64,000 nt of DNA from JASSUD01 sp031963445 (GTDB lineage Bacteria; Pseudomonadota; Gammaproteobacteria; Burkholderiales; Burkholderiaceae). Under the pieces are notes generated by a model. The model worked only from the letters and a program-made list of their open reading frames with translations, did not search any database and was not told the origin of the DNA. Location of the stretch: NCBI GenBank assembly GCA_031963445.1, contig JASSUH010000001.1:2232001-2296000 (forward strand), read 5' to 3'. Position numbers and translations under genes: made by a program. This document shows, one piece after another, positions 36,027 to 45,696 of the stretch (the first letter of the stretch is position 1; every line of letters begins with the position of its first letter).

Positions 36027-36848
36027 TTATTTTATTAGCCCTTCATCCGCAGCTTTAGAAGCCTGCATCACGCGCGTTACCAGCACAACGCTAACCGATA
36101 CGACGACAATGAAAAGCGTCGCGAGCGCATTAATCTCAGGATTAAGTCCTAAACGCACGCGCGAAAACACGATCAGCGGCAACGTCGTCGAGCCAGGGCC
36201 TGATAAGAAAGCGGAAAGCACTAAATCGTCAAATGACAGCGTGAAAGACAATAGCCAACCCGCAAGCAGCGCTTGAGAAATGAGCGGCAACGTAATGCGA
36301 AAGAATACTTTTAGTGGCGTTGCCCCTAGATCAAGGGCAGCTTCTTCGATGGCCGGATTCAGTGTATGCACACGTGAACGCACGATGATGGCGACGTAGG
36401 ACATGGACAGCATCACGTGCCCAATCCAAATCATCAGCATCCCTCGTCCTTTCGGCCAACCAAACCAATTACCTAGTTCGATAAACAACAAAAGCAACGA
36501 CATGCCTTGAATCACATCAGGCATTACCAAAGGCGCATTCAGCATCGTGTTATACAAGACAAAACCACGTCCTCTGGCCATGCGCGCCAACACAAAGCCT
36601 GCCCAAGTCCCCATTGCAACTGCGGCAAACGCAGTCATTACCGCAATACGTAAAGACAGCCAGGCAGCTTCCAGCAGCTCTGCGTCGTGTATCAGCGTGT
36701 TATACCATTTCAACGAAAAACCCGTCCAAACGGTCATCAGGCGTGATTCATTAAATGAATAAAAGATCAAGCTGAGAATCGGCGCGTATAAAAACAGAAA
36801 GCCCGCGCTTAATATAGAAATGCGTAATAAACGGTTTGGCTGCATCAT
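36027..36848 (-). CDS. potI: Putrescine/spermidine ABC transporter permease (PotI type)
   Basis: 273 residues from ATG 36848, which overlaps the potH stop in ATGA; a longer frame to 36950 lies inside potH and is unlikely. There are six membrane helices and the inner-membrane permease loop EEAALDLGATPLKVFFRITLP (EAA motif) that contacts the ATPase. It is the second permease of the PotFGHI-type importer. Translation is probably coupled to potH. Confidence 0.92.
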   Translation of the reverse strand: MMQPNRLLRISILSAGFLFLYAPILSLIFYSFNESRLMTVWTGFSLKWYNTLIHDAELLEAAWLSLRIAVMTAFAAVAMGTWAGFVLARMARGRGFVLYNTMLNAPLVMPDVIQGMSLLLLFIELGNWFGWPKGRGMLMIWIGHVMLSMSYVAIIVRSRVHTLNPAIEEAALDLGATPLKVFFRITLPLISQALLAGWLLSFTLSFDDLVLSAFLSGPGSTTLPLIVFSRVRLGLNPEINALATLFIVVVSVSVVLVTRVMQASKAADEGLIK

Positions 36849-37756
36849 TGCGCCTCTTCCAGCTCTTTGCTTTGAGAATGCTGAAATAACGCAATCGGCA
36901 CAAGTAATAGCAGCACCATCGCACAAGTGGCGGCAGTTGCCATTGGCCAATCTGCATTATTAAAAAATTCATCCCACATAACCCGACCTATCATTAACGT
37001 ATCAGCGCCACCCAGCAATTCAGGAATCACGTATTCGCCAGCGGCAGGAATAAAAACCAGCAAACAGCCAGCAATAATGCCGTTCTTTGAAAGCGGTAAA
37101 GTGATTTGTAAAAACGCTTTCCAAGGCCGAGCACCAAGGTCATACGCAGCTTCTAGCAACGTTAAATCCATTTTCACCAAATGCGCATAGAGCGGCATAA
37201 TTAAAAATGGCAAATACGAATAAACAATGCCGATATAAACAGCGGTGTTGGTGTGATACAGAGAAAGCGGGGTATGAATTAAACCGAGTGAAAGTAACAG
37301 CTTATTTAATAAGCCGTTAGTTTTTAAAATCCCAATCCACGCATAAACGCGCAATAGAAGCGAAGTCCAAAACGGCAGCATCACCGCCATAATCAACAAA
37401 TTGCGTCTCTCGGGTTTCGCGCACGCAATAAAATATGCCATTGGATAGCCAATCAACAAACAAAGCAGCGTAGAAATTCCCGCCACTTTAAGTGAGTTGA
37501 TATAGGTCTGAAAATACAAGCTATCTTTCAAAAGCAAGATGTAATGCGAGAACTGCAGCTTGATATTAAGCAGGCCCTCTTCATCCAAAGTGAAGAGCTC
37601 GGTATACGGAGGAATGCCTAGGCGTGAATCGGCCAAACTGATTTTAAAGACGATCAGAAACGGCAGCAGAACAAACAGCAAGAGCCACAGCGTAGGTCCA
37701 GCCACCACTGCGGCACGGCCGGAAACCGCCAAGCGTTTTAACCAGCGCCGCTTCAT
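36845..37756 (-). CDS. potH: Putrescine/spermidine ABC transporter permease (PotH type)
   Basis: 303 residues with six predicted membrane helices and the EAA loop LEAAYDLGARPWKAFLQITLP. It pairs with PotI to form the channel. The ATG overlaps the potG stop by four bases (ATGA), showing tight operon structure. Preserving a polyamine importer fits a host-dependent bacterium that scavenges polyamines. Confidence 0.93.
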   Translation of the reverse strand: MKRRWLKRLAVSGRAAVVAGPTLWLLLFVLLPFLIVFKISLADSRLGIPPYTELFTLDEEGLLNIKLQFSHYILLLKDSLYFQTYINSLKVAGISTLLCLLIGYPMAYFIACAKPERRNLLIMAVMLPFWTSLLLRVYAWIGILKTNGLLNKLLLSLGLIHTPLSLYHTNTAVYIGIVYSYLPFLIMPLYAHLVKMDLTLLEAAYDLGARPWKAFLQITLPLSKNGIIAGCLLVFIPAAGEYVIPELLGGADTLMIGRVMWDEFFNNADWPMATAATCAMVLLLLVPIALFQHSQSKELEEAQ

Positions 37757-38901
37757 TTGGGCAAGACCCTGGCAGAAGCTGGGCTCCAGCTAATAAATAC
37801 CTGATCATCATAAGTAGGCGGCTCAGTCGCAGCAAAGGCCGCACTTAATACATTTGCAATCACGGTTCGACCTGAATTCAGCACTATGTGGTACACGGTG
37901 TAACTACCCATATAAACAATCTTATCGACTCTACCCATCGCCCAGTTGTAATCATGCGATGGCGGTTGATGCGTGACAGCGATACGCTCTGGACGGATAG
38001 AAACCAATATTTCCATCCCGAGCTGACTCGTCATGCCATGATTAACATAGAGACGCTGCTCAAATTCAGCGCTTTCTACAAAGATATGGTCAGGTGCCTC
38101 TTCAACGATCGTGCCTAGGAAAAGGTTAGATGAACCAATAAATTCAGCGCAAAAGCGACTATTCGGGTACTCATACACTTCATGCGGCGTGCCTACCTGC
38201 ACAATGCGTCCATCAGTCATCACCGCTAGCCGATCGCTCATTGCCATCGCCTCTTCTTGATCGTGCGTGACCATGATGCATGTGACGCCAACTTTATCCA
38301 GAATATCGACCAATTCAATTTGCGTGCGCTGGCGTATCTGTTTATCCAGCGCTGACATAGGCTCATCGAGCAAAAGCAATTTAGGTCGCTTAATCAAACT
38401 ACGTGCCAGCGCCACACGCTGCTGCTGGCCGCCCGATAGCTGATGCGGTTTACGTTTTGCATAACGTCCCATCTGCACCAAATTTAGCGCAGCCGCGACC
38501 CGCTCGCGAATTTCTGCAGCAGGCACTCCCTCTTGCTTTAGCCCAAATGCCACATTGGCTTCCACCGTCATATGCGGAAACAACGCATATGACTGGAACA
38601 TCATATTCACAGGGCGGCGATAAGGAGGCATTTTGGTCAGGTCTTCTCCATCCAACAAAATGCACCCTGAGCTAACACTTTCAAAACCGGCCAACATCCG
38701 CAGTAACGTAGACTTACCGCAACCTGAGCTGCCTAGCAAGGCGAAGATTTCCCCTTTTCTGATCGAGAGGTTAACTTGCTGCACTGCCGTCGTGGTATCA
38801 AATTTCTTGACCACATCAATAATTTGGACAAATGTCTGATGGCTATCTTCTTCCGCTAGCGAGGCGTTCGGCTCAACCCGTAAATTTGATGAGTCATTCA
38901 T
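37753..38901 (-). CDS. potG: Putrescine/spermidine ABC transporter ATP-binding protein (PotG type)
   Basis: About 382 residues from ATG 38901 (GTG 38907 two codons earlier is an alternative; a G-rich site precedes both). Walker A GSSGCGKST, signature LSGGQQQRVALARSL, Walker B LLLLDEP, H-loop VTHDQ, and a C-terminal TOBE domain. It energises import of polyamines. It is followed by potH and potI with four-base overlaps and preceded by a family B repeat separating it from potF. Confidence 0.93.
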   Translation of the reverse strand: MNDSSNLRVEPNASLAEEDSHQTFVQIIDVVKKFDTTTAVQQVNLSIRKGEIFALLGSSGCGKSTLLRMLAGFESVSSGCILLDGEDLTKMPPYRRPVNMMFQSYALFPHMTVEANVAFGLKQEGVPAAEIRERVAAALNLVQMGRYAKRKPHQLSGGQQQRVALARSLIKRPKLLLLDEPMSALDKQIRQRTQIELVDILDKVGVTCIMVTHDQEEAMAMSDRLAVMTDGRIVQVGTPHEVYEYPNSRFCAEFIGSSNLFLGTIVEEAPDHIFVESAEFEQRLYVNHGMTSQLGMEILVSIRPERIAVTHQPPSHDYNWAMGRVDKIVYMGSYTVYHIVLNSGRTVIANVLSAAFAATEPPTYDDQVFISWSPASARVLPK

Positions 38902-38983
38902 TACCACCCCCGTGTACTCCCAGGTCTATGTCATAAACTAAAGCGCCCAGCAAAGTATTTAATCTGCCAGGCGCTTCCATTAA

Positions 38984-39087
38984 AGAACCTGCTTAGGGCC
39001 TCCCTGGCGCCCTTACGCCTCCTTGCCGTACTCATTTGTACTGGCAGCAAAGGCGTAAGGCCATCAGGAAAACCCCAAACAGGTTCT
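38984..39087. repeat. Family B palindromic repeat between potF and potG
   Basis: A 104-bp element with ends AGAACCTGCTTAGGG and CCAAACAGGTTCT and the core TTGCCGTACTCATTTGTACT then GGCAGC. It starts 24 bases after the potF stop and lies between the binding-protein gene and the rest of the operon, where a hairpin could protect potF mRNA or limit read-through. Confidence 0.85.
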
Positions 39088-39111
39088 GAGGAAAAAATTA
39101 AGCAACCACCT

Positions 39112-40212
39112 TTAATGGCCCGCTTTTAACTCCAGCCACAGCCGAGTTTGCAAACGAATAATGGCTTGCGGCAATGGTTTTAAAGCAAATAATGTTTTCA
39201 CTACCTGCGGTGACGGATAAACCGCTGGGTCATTGGCTACCGATGGGTCAATATACTGTTTTGACGCGACATTCGCATTCGGGAAATAAACTTCATTAGT
39301 AATCGCTGCATGCACTTGCGGCGTTTCAATATAGTTAATCCACTGGAAGGCATTCTCTGGATGCATGGCATCTTTTGGAATGGCCATTAAATCAAACCAA
39401 ATTGGCGCACCTGTACGGGGAATAAAATAGCGAATTTGATAGGGTTTTTTCGCCTCTTGCACCCGACGATTAGCAATCGCCATATCGCCAGACCAGCCAA
39501 ACGCAAAACAAATATCACCACCGGCCATATCATTGATATAGCTAGAAGAACTGAATTGCGTAATATAAGGACGAATATTTTTCAGTAACGCGAAAGCAAG
39601 CCGATAATCAGCGGGGTCGGTACTATTTGGATCTTTTCCTAAATAATGCAAAGCCGCCGCAAACGCTTGGTCTGGACCATCGATGATCGACACGCCACAA
39701 CGTTTGAGTTTAGACAAATATTCAGGCTTAAACAGAATATCCCAGCTATCGAGCTTGACATCGGGACCTAAAATTTTGCGCACTTTAGTGACATTGTAGC
39801 CAAGCCCAGTCGTGCCATACCCCCACGGCACCACATACTGATTGCCTGGGTCAATCTCGGCCAAGAGCTTCATAATCTGCGGATCTAAATATTTCAGATT
39901 AGGGATTTTGCTTTTATCCAACGGCAGAAAAATATCAGCGGCAATTTGCCGGCCGGCATAATTACTCGTCGGCACCACAATGTCATACCCTGACTGGCCA
40001 GTTAAAAGCTTGGCTTGTAGCGTATCGTCTCGGTCATACACGTCATAACGCACCTTAATCCCAGTTTCCCGCTCAAAACCAGAAATCGTATCGTGCGCTA
40101 TATAATCGGCCCAGTTGTAAACATTCAACTTATTCTGCGCCTTAGCTGCCCATACACCTGGTGCTATACATAGCAACAGAGCAAATCGAATCCAAACAAC
40201 CAACTTTTTCAT
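39112..40212 (-). CDS. potF: Periplasmic putrescine/spermidine-binding protein (PotF/PotD type)
   Basis: 366 residues with a signal peptide (basic MKK, hydrophobic core, cleavage near GVWAAKA at about 22-24). The mature start LNVYNWADYI is typical of PotD/PotF. DIVVPTSNY and the ligand-site aromatic residues are conserved, as is the C-terminal hinge. It delivers polyamine to PotHI. It is first in the pot operon. Confidence 0.93.
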   Translation of the reverse strand: MKKLVVWIRFALLLCIAPGVWAAKAQNKLNVYNWADYIAHDTISGFERETGIKVRYDVYDRDDTLQAKLLTGQSGYDIVVPTSNYAGRQIAADIFLPLDKSKIPNLKYLDPQIMKLLAEIDPGNQYVVPWGYGTTGLGYNVTKVRKILGPDVKLDSWDILFKPEYLSKLKRCGVSIIDGPDQAFAAALHYLGKDPNSTDPADYRLAFALLKNIRPYITQFSSSSYINDMAGGDICFAFGWSGDMAIANRRVQEAKKPYQIRYFIPRTGAPIWFDLMAIPKDAMHPENAFQWINYIETPQVHAAITNEVYFPNANVASKQYIDPSVANDPAVYPSPQVVKTLFALKPLPQAIIRLQTRLWLELKAGH

Positions 40213-40580
40213 TTTTCGCTTTCACCTTTATTTGTAAGCTTAGAAGCCTCTGCATAACTTCTTGGACAGCACATAACGTCACTCGAAAAATTATGCAGGG
40301 AATCCCTTTAAAATGGCTCGCATGCAGCCCCCAAGAAGGACGTGCACGCTAGCAAACTTTTGCGCCAGATGCAATATAGAAAAACCGCAAATTCTATCCC
40401 AATTAATATAAAAATCTATACTTGCTTAGTATTGTTTACGCAGCAGTATTTACTGATAAGATTAAATCTCATTAAAGAGAGTTGAATAAGCACACGTGCC
40501 AAAGCTCGCTAAATGGCACCGTCATCTGCTTTTTTATACCTACCGCACCAAAATCCCATTACCTTGAAAATTGCTTGTTT
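40213..40580. other. Divergent intergenic region upstream of potF
   Basis: About 370 bases holding the promoters of the pot operon (left) and the DUF1289 gene (right). An in-frame upstream extension to 40482 is open but not homologous to the family. No repeat element or RNA gene is seen. Confidence 0.4.
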
Positions 40581-40799
40581 ATGTCAGCCTTTTCCGACCT
40601 CCCAGACACCCCTTGCATTGGCATCTGCTCAACCCTCTTCGATGAAATATGCCAAGGATGCGGGCGCACCGCCTTTGAAGTATCAAATTGGGTATTTTTT
40701 AGTCCGGAAGAAAAGCGTGTGGTGTGGGAAAGAATTATTAAAGAAGGCAGCGCACTACGGTTTACTCGTTCTGCTAATGATTCAGGAAGTACTAAATGA
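40581..40799 (+). CDS. DUF1289 family small zinc-ribbon-like protein
   Basis: 72 residues from ATG 40581, chosen because the family begins shortly before TPCIGIC; an in-frame start at 40482 would add 33 unrelated residues. The signature CIGIC...CQGCGRT has four cysteines in the DUF1289 (YdhL-like) arrangement, followed by WVFFSPEEKRVVWERI. The role is unknown; metal binding is likely from the cysteines. Confidence 0.85.
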   Translation: MSAFSDLPDTPCIGICSTLFDEICQGCGRTAFEVSNWVFFSPEEKRVVWERIIKEGSALRFTRSANDSGSTK

Positions 40800-41005
40800 A
40801 TCCGGCTTAGCATCATCCATTATTATGACAGCAGCATTCCAGAATCTTAAAAAAATAGATGCGTAGCAAAAGCAAAGGATGCTCGCGTCATTCATATACG
40901 TTCAGATATCGCTCACGGAATACAAAACTCTAAAATCTTGCCAATCAAGTGCGACTTATTTGAGCACCTATTTTGATGCTAGGGACAGGAAGTAGCGTAG
41001 TTTTT

Positions 41006-44005
41006 CTACCTCCTGCATCCACTATGGGATGGCTTTCTTGATGACTTTCGCTGAGTTTCCTCAACAGAGTTAAAATTATTTCTCTGCATTCCCCGAAACA
41101 GAGTTGGAGCCAATCTGTAAGATTTATTCGAAGCGATAAATTTCAGTAGCTGTAAATCTTTGTCCTTCCGCCCATCGAAAAAATACTCTCTTTCCTCTTG
41201 ATTAAACTGATATTTCTTACATATTGCTAACAGTGGTGCAATTGCTTTTTCATTTTTCTGCTTAATTGCTAAGCGAAGTAAAGATAAAGTTTTCAAATGC
41301 CAATTTATCGGTGTCTCAGTCTTCTGAGTTATCTTTTCCAATTTTTCACTTATGATACTTTTTGATACATTGAAAGTGGACGCACACTCTTTAATTAGAC
41401 GATAAACTTCCTTAATATCATTATCAGATCCATCAGCATGTTTTTCGCCAGCGGAGATTATTGCAAAGCTGATCTCATTTAATTTTTCCAAATACTCCAA
41501 TGTTAAAGCAGTCGATTCAGCTGCATTTTGCTGGCTTTTATTAAAATTTTCTAATGTATTAGACTCTTCCGCAATCATTTCAATGAGCACTTGTATTACT
41601 TCATAATTGTGATCTGCAAGTGCATAGCGAAGCATTAGTATATTTTTTCTATCCCTTTCCTCTGGCGGATCAATAGTCTGTGCCATATTCTGCAAGTTAT
41701 CGCCGACATCATTCGGCGCTTTAAGCATATCAGCGTTTATTTTTAATAGCGCCTGAGTAGCTTCATGATCTTGCTGCAAAATTGTAAATTCAAGCAACTG
41801 AGAATACTGCTCTATAAGCGGCTTAATATTAAAATTCTCATCTTTTCTCCCCAACTCTTCAATTTCTCCCACCACCTTGTCAATCGTTGCAAAATCTTTT
41901 CTCTCTACTGCTTGAGTTAGCTCCATGGAAATAGCGCCATTTGAGATCAGAAAAACTCCAGACCCTACATAATTGCTATCTTTTGCAATATCTAAAGGTG
42001 CCTGCCTCAACAAATTACAAGTATTAATAGCATTATGTGCAGCTAAAAAACGAAGTACTTCTATTCTTTCGACCTCCGTCGCATAATGCGCAGCAGTATT
42101 CCCGATCGCATCAGTTGCCTTTAAATCGACCCTTTGCTTTGACAATTGTTTGATCCTTTCAACTTCTCCTAACCAGGCTGCGGTCATTAACTCTGTGATC
42201 AATTGCACCGAAGAAACAGCATTCATTGAGATTAAAGCATCCCTTTCTTGCTGGGGCCCATTATAAATATCCAAAGGTGTCCGGCCATCCTGGTTACAGT
42301 TATTGATAGCATTATGTGTAGCTAAGAAACGGAGTATTTTTGTTTTTTCTCGTTCCGCCACAGCATCTCCTTTCTCATCTTCCGCCGCATAATGCGCAGC
42401 AGTATTTCCTTTCCTATCAACAGCATTTAAATCAATCCTTCGCCTTGCCAATTCTTCGATCTTTTTAAGATTTCCCTCCTTGGCTGCATCCATTAATTCA
42501 TTGATCGTTGGGGAAGCAGCTTTTATTTCAGCCAAGGTCTCCCATTCCGGCCGAGATATAAATTTTTTCGCAATATCTAAAGGCGTCAGACCCAACCCAT
42601 TACAGGTACTGATAGCATCATGCTCAGCTAAGAAATTGAGCATTTCTGCGTTTTCTTTATATGCCGCATAATGCGCAGCAGTATTTCCACGCTCATCAAG
42701 AACAACATTTTTTAAATCAACTCTTCGCTCTGCCAATTCTCTGATCTTTTCAACATCGCCTGACCAAACTGCCTCCCCTAGCTTTGCGATCAATTGCCAC
42801 GAAAAAAAAGCACCGTTTTTAATCAGACAATCTTGCGATTTGGAATGATTGCTCACAGTATCTAAAGGCGTCATACCTCGCCCATTACAGGTACTGATAG
42901 CATCATGCTCAACTAAGAAAGCAAGTATTTCTGTGTTTTCTTTGTACGCTGCATAATGCGCAGCAGTATTTCCATACTTATCAAGAACAACATTTAAATC
43001 AACGCCTCGCTCTGCCAATTCTCTGATCTTTTCAACATCGTCTGACCAAACTGCTTCCGCTAGCAGTTGCGCTGAAGAAACCGCACCGTTTTCACTTAAG
43101 CAATCCCTTGCCTTTCCACACTTAAGATATAGCGCCCTATCCAAAGGCGTCTGGCCCCACCCATTACAATTATTGATAGCATTATGTTCAGCTAAGAAAT
43201 CGATTATTTTTGCATCTTCTCGTTCCTGATCTTCATGCTCAACATCTTCTCGTTCCGCCGCATAATGCGCAGCAGTATTTCCATGCACATCAAGAACAGC
43301 ATTTAAATCAACGCCTCGCTCTGCCAATTCTCTGATCTTTTCAACATCGCCTGACCGAACTGCTTTTATTAGCAGCTGCTTTGAAGAAACAGCACCATAT
43401 GAGATCAAAACCTTCAATTCCTGCTGAGGCCTATTATATTTTTCCGCAAAATCCAAAGGTGTCTGGCCGCGCTGATTACAGGTATTGATAGCATCGTGCT
43501 TAGCTAAAAAATCAAATATTTCTGCTCTTCCATGCATCGCCGCATAATGCGCAGCAGTATTTCCATGCTCATCAACTGCATTTAAATTAACGCCTCGTTC
43601 AGCCAATTTTTCGATCTTTTTAAGATCTCCTAACTTGGCTGCGTCCATTAGCAGCCGCTTTGAAGAAACAGCGCCATATGAGGTCAAAGCCTCCAATTCC
43701 TGCTGAGGCCTCTTATTTTTTTCCGCAAAATCCAAAGGCGTCTGGCCGCGCTGATTACAGGTATTGATAGCATCATGTTCAGCTAAAAAATCGAATATTT
43801 CTGCTCTTCCATGCATCGCCGCATAATGCGCAGCAGTATTTCCACGCTCATCAAGAACAACATTTTTTAAATCAACTCCTCGCTCGGCCAATTTTATGAT
43901 CTTTTTAAGATTTCCCGCCTTGACTGCTCTCGTTAGCTGTTCGACATCTTCCAGAGCGAGCCCCAGTTTATTCAGCGCTCTTTTAAATAAATGTGCTGGC
44001 CCCAA
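41006..44005 (-). CDS. Giant ankyrin-repeat protein with seven ~100-residue modules
   Basis: 999 residues. From about residue 20 to 690 there are seven modules of about 90-115 residues, each with an ankyrin set ending in the constant GNTAAHYAA, then ..FLA.HDAI.TCN..G.TPLD, and a start (AVKAGNLKKI.KLAERGVDL type). Modules 1 and 2 are nearly identical, showing recent duplication. Two modules have charged insertions after HYAA. The rest (690-999) is helical with EE/KK-rich segments. Ankyrin repeats bind proteins; large ones are hallmarks of intracellular bacteria (Legionella, Wolbachia, Rickettsia). No signal peptide is seen. The neighbour is tRNA-Gly, a common site for acquired DNA. Confidence 0.9.
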   Translation of the reverse strand: MGPAHLFKRALNKLGLALEDVEQLTRAVKAGNLKKIIKLAERGVDLKNVVLDERGNTAAHYAAMHGRAEIFDFLAEHDAINTCNQRGQTPLDFAEKNKRPQQELEALTSYGAVSSKRLLMDAAKLGDLKKIEKLAERGVNLNAVDEHGNTAAHYAAMHGRAEIFDFLAKHDAINTCNQRGQTPLDFAEKYNRPQQELKVLISYGAVSSKQLLIKAVRSGDVEKIRELAERGVDLNAVLDVHGNTAAHYAAEREDVEHEDQEREDAKIIDFLAEHNAINNCNGWGQTPLDRALYLKCGKARDCLSENGAVSSAQLLAEAVWSDDVEKIRELAERGVDLNVVLDKYGNTAAHYAAYKENTEILAFLVEHDAISTCNGRGMTPLDTVSNHSKSQDCLIKNGAFFSWQLIAKLGEAVWSGDVEKIRELAERRVDLKNVVLDERGNTAAHYAAYKENAEMLNFLAEHDAISTCNGLGLTPLDIAKKFISRPEWETLAEIKAASPTINELMDAAKEGNLKKIEELARRRIDLNAVDRKGNTAAHYAAEDEKGDAVAEREKTKILRFLATHNAINNCNQDGRTPLDIYNGPQQERDALISMNAVSSVQLITELMTAAWLGEVERIKQLSKQRVDLKATDAIGNTAAHYATEVERIEVLRFLAAHNAINTCNLLRQAPLDIAKDSNYVGSGVFLISNGAISMELTQAVERKDFATIDKVVGEIEELGRKDENFNIKPLIEQYSQLLEFTILQQDHEATQALLKINADMLKAPNDVGDNLQNMAQTIDPPEERDRKNILMLRYALADHNYEVIQVLIEMIAEESNTLENFNKSQQNAAESTALTLEYLEKLNEISFAIISAGEKHADGSDNDIKEVYRLIKECASTFNVSKSIISEKLEKITQKTETPINWHLKTLSLLRLAIKQKNEKAIAPLLAICKKYQFNQEEREYFFDGRKDKDLQLLKFIASNKSYRLAPTLFRGMQRNNFNSVEETQRKSSRKPSHSGCRR

Positions 44006-44073
44006 TTTACTCGCCTTCTTCTGTGAAATTTAGTGGCATAATTCGCCCTTCATCTTGTAAGATATGCCGCTTT

Positions 44074-44148
44074 GCGGGCGTCGTATAATGGCTATTACCC
44101 TAGCTTCCCAAGCTAGAGACGTGAGTTCGATTCTCATCGCCCGCTCCA
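44074..44148 (+). tRNA. tRNA-Gly (CCC)
   Basis: A complete cloverleaf: acceptor GCGGGCG/CGCCCGC, anticodon stem CTAGC/GCTAG with loop TTCCCAA giving anticodon CCC, T-arm with GTTCGATTC, discriminator T and encoded CCA at 44146-44148. It lies between the ankyrin gene and trmB. Confidence 0.95.
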
Positions 44149-44210
44149 CTTCGCACCTCGCTGCGCTCGGTTTATTCTGCGTTTCTCTAGGCTGACCGCC
44201 CTCTTCTATC

Positions 44211-44999
44211 ATGCATACCGACGATCTAAACGCTGCTAATTCTTCCACTCAGCTTCACTCCTATGACGATGGTGATGGCACCGTACCGTCTGTCGACAAA
44301 GCCGTGTTAAATGAGGCGGGAAAAGCAACGCTAGTTGGCCGCCCTATTCGTAGCTTTGTCAAACGAGCTGGGCGCATTTCTCACGCACAGCAACGTGCAT
44401 TGACGGAACTTGGATCACGTTTTGTGCTGCCGTATACCTCCACACCATTGGATTCGGCGGCAACGTTTGGGCGCAATGCGCCACTTGTGCTAGAAATTGG
44501 ATTTGGCATGGGTAGCGCTACCGCTGAAATTGCTAGGCAGCAGCCACAAACAGATTTTCTTGGTATTGAAGTGCACCAGCCAGGCGTAGGCGCTCTATTA
44601 AAATTGATCAATGAGCACTCGCTTAACAATATCCGCATCATTCAACATGACGCTGTGGAAGTAATGCAATCGATGCTGCCCGAGGCAAGTCTTGATGGCG
44701 TACATATCTTCTTCCCCGATCCTTGGCACAAAGCGCGCCACCATAAACGTCGCTTGCTTCAACCCGCTTTTATCAAACTGCTCGCGTCGCGCCTAAAACC
44801 CGGCGCTTATTTGCATTGCGCTACCGATTGGCAAAATTATGCCGAGCAAATGCTTGAATTTTTAAGCGCGGAGCCGTTGCTGCACAACACCGCAGACAGT
44901 TACGCACCTCGCCCTTCTTACCGGCCTATTACTAAATTTGAACAACGTGGAATACGGCTTGGACATGGCGTGTGGGATTTGGTATTTAAGCGTTGCTAA
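44211..44999 (+). CDS. trmB: tRNA (guanine-N7-)-methyltransferase
   Basis: 262 residues. SAM motif LEIGFGMG, then the TrmB signature FFPDPWHKARHHKRR and a C-terminal TKFEQRGIRLGHGVWDL. It methylates G46 of tRNA. The N-terminal 45 residues are a family-variable extension. It lies just downstream of a tRNA gene. Confidence 0.94.
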   Translation: MHTDDLNAANSSTQLHSYDDGDGTVPSVDKAVLNEAGKATLVGRPIRSFVKRAGRISHAQQRALTELGSRFVLPYTSTPLDSAATFGRNAPLVLEIGFGMGSATAEIARQQPQTDFLGIEVHQPGVGALLKLINEHSLNNIRIIQHDAVEVMQSMLPEASLDGVHIFFPDPWHKARHHKRRLLQPAFIKLLASRLKPGAYLHCATDWQNYAEQMLEFLSAEPLLHNTADSYAPRPSYRPITKFEQRGIRLGHGVWDLVFKRC

Positions 45000-45135
45000 A
45001 TAGAAGGAAATTGATACTACGGTCAACCTTCTCTAATCATTGAATTCGTCCTTGTTCTCTCTAACGACCCAAAAAATCGATGGCTACGCCCAAAATATGG
45101 GGAAGAATAGATATGTTAGCTCCAGCCCATCTAAG

Positions 45136-45486
45136 TTAGTGGGACCGCGGGGAACGTCTCTTTCCTGTTGACTGACTTTCGATATTTTTCGGATTTTCCA
45201 CTTTAAACATACTCATAGTGCCCTGCTGCTCAACAAAGACGATATTAGAATTACTTGGTGGTTTCTTTACATGAGGAGCAGAATCCATTTTTCTCAATTT
45301 TGCGTCCCACGGCGGTACTAGCTTTCCCGAATCATCATTAGAAACCGATGAATATATTACTGTTGACTGTGGAGAACTCTTTTTTTCCATTAAAGCCAGC
45401 GGACCTGATATTTCTCGAGTTGAAGATTGAGTATCACCTGCGTTAGTAGGGCTTTCCCTAAAAAATAACTTCTTAAGCCAGTTCAT
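45136..45486 (-). CDS. Small basic hypothetical protein
   Basis: 116 residues, ATG 45486 with a good AAGGAG seven bases upstream, which supports translation. The N-terminal MNWLKKLFF is amphipathic. The remainder is polar and Ser/Pro-rich with a very basic end (GKRRSPRSH). No domain is recognised; most of it looks disordered. Small size, good ribosome-binding site and isolation between trmB and uppP suggest an accessory, possibly secreted, protein. Confidence 0.55.
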   Translation of the reverse strand: MNWLKKLFFRESPTNAGDTQSSTREISGPLALMEKKSSPQSTVIYSSVSNDDSGKLVPPWDAKLRKMDSAPHVKKPPSNSNIVFVEQQGTMSMFKVENPKNIESQSTGKRRSPRSH

Positions 45487-45696
45487 ACTTTATGCTCCTT
45501 TCTTCTAAGACACATCGTTTGAATATTTAATTACTCATAGAAATATGAGGCATTAAACCAAGCTTAATTCATCGGTAAAAAACGCTATAACTTCAGATCA
45601 TTTTTACAAATTCATTAGCGATTTTTTGTTATGCATGGGAAAGGATGAATATCTATACGAAGCCATTGACCTAGATTTTAGGCCACATAAATCAAG

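Noticed and set aside
40513..40866. 117-residue ORF overlapping the DUF1289 gene
   Set aside because: Another frame of the same region; the cysteine signature is only in the 40581 frame.
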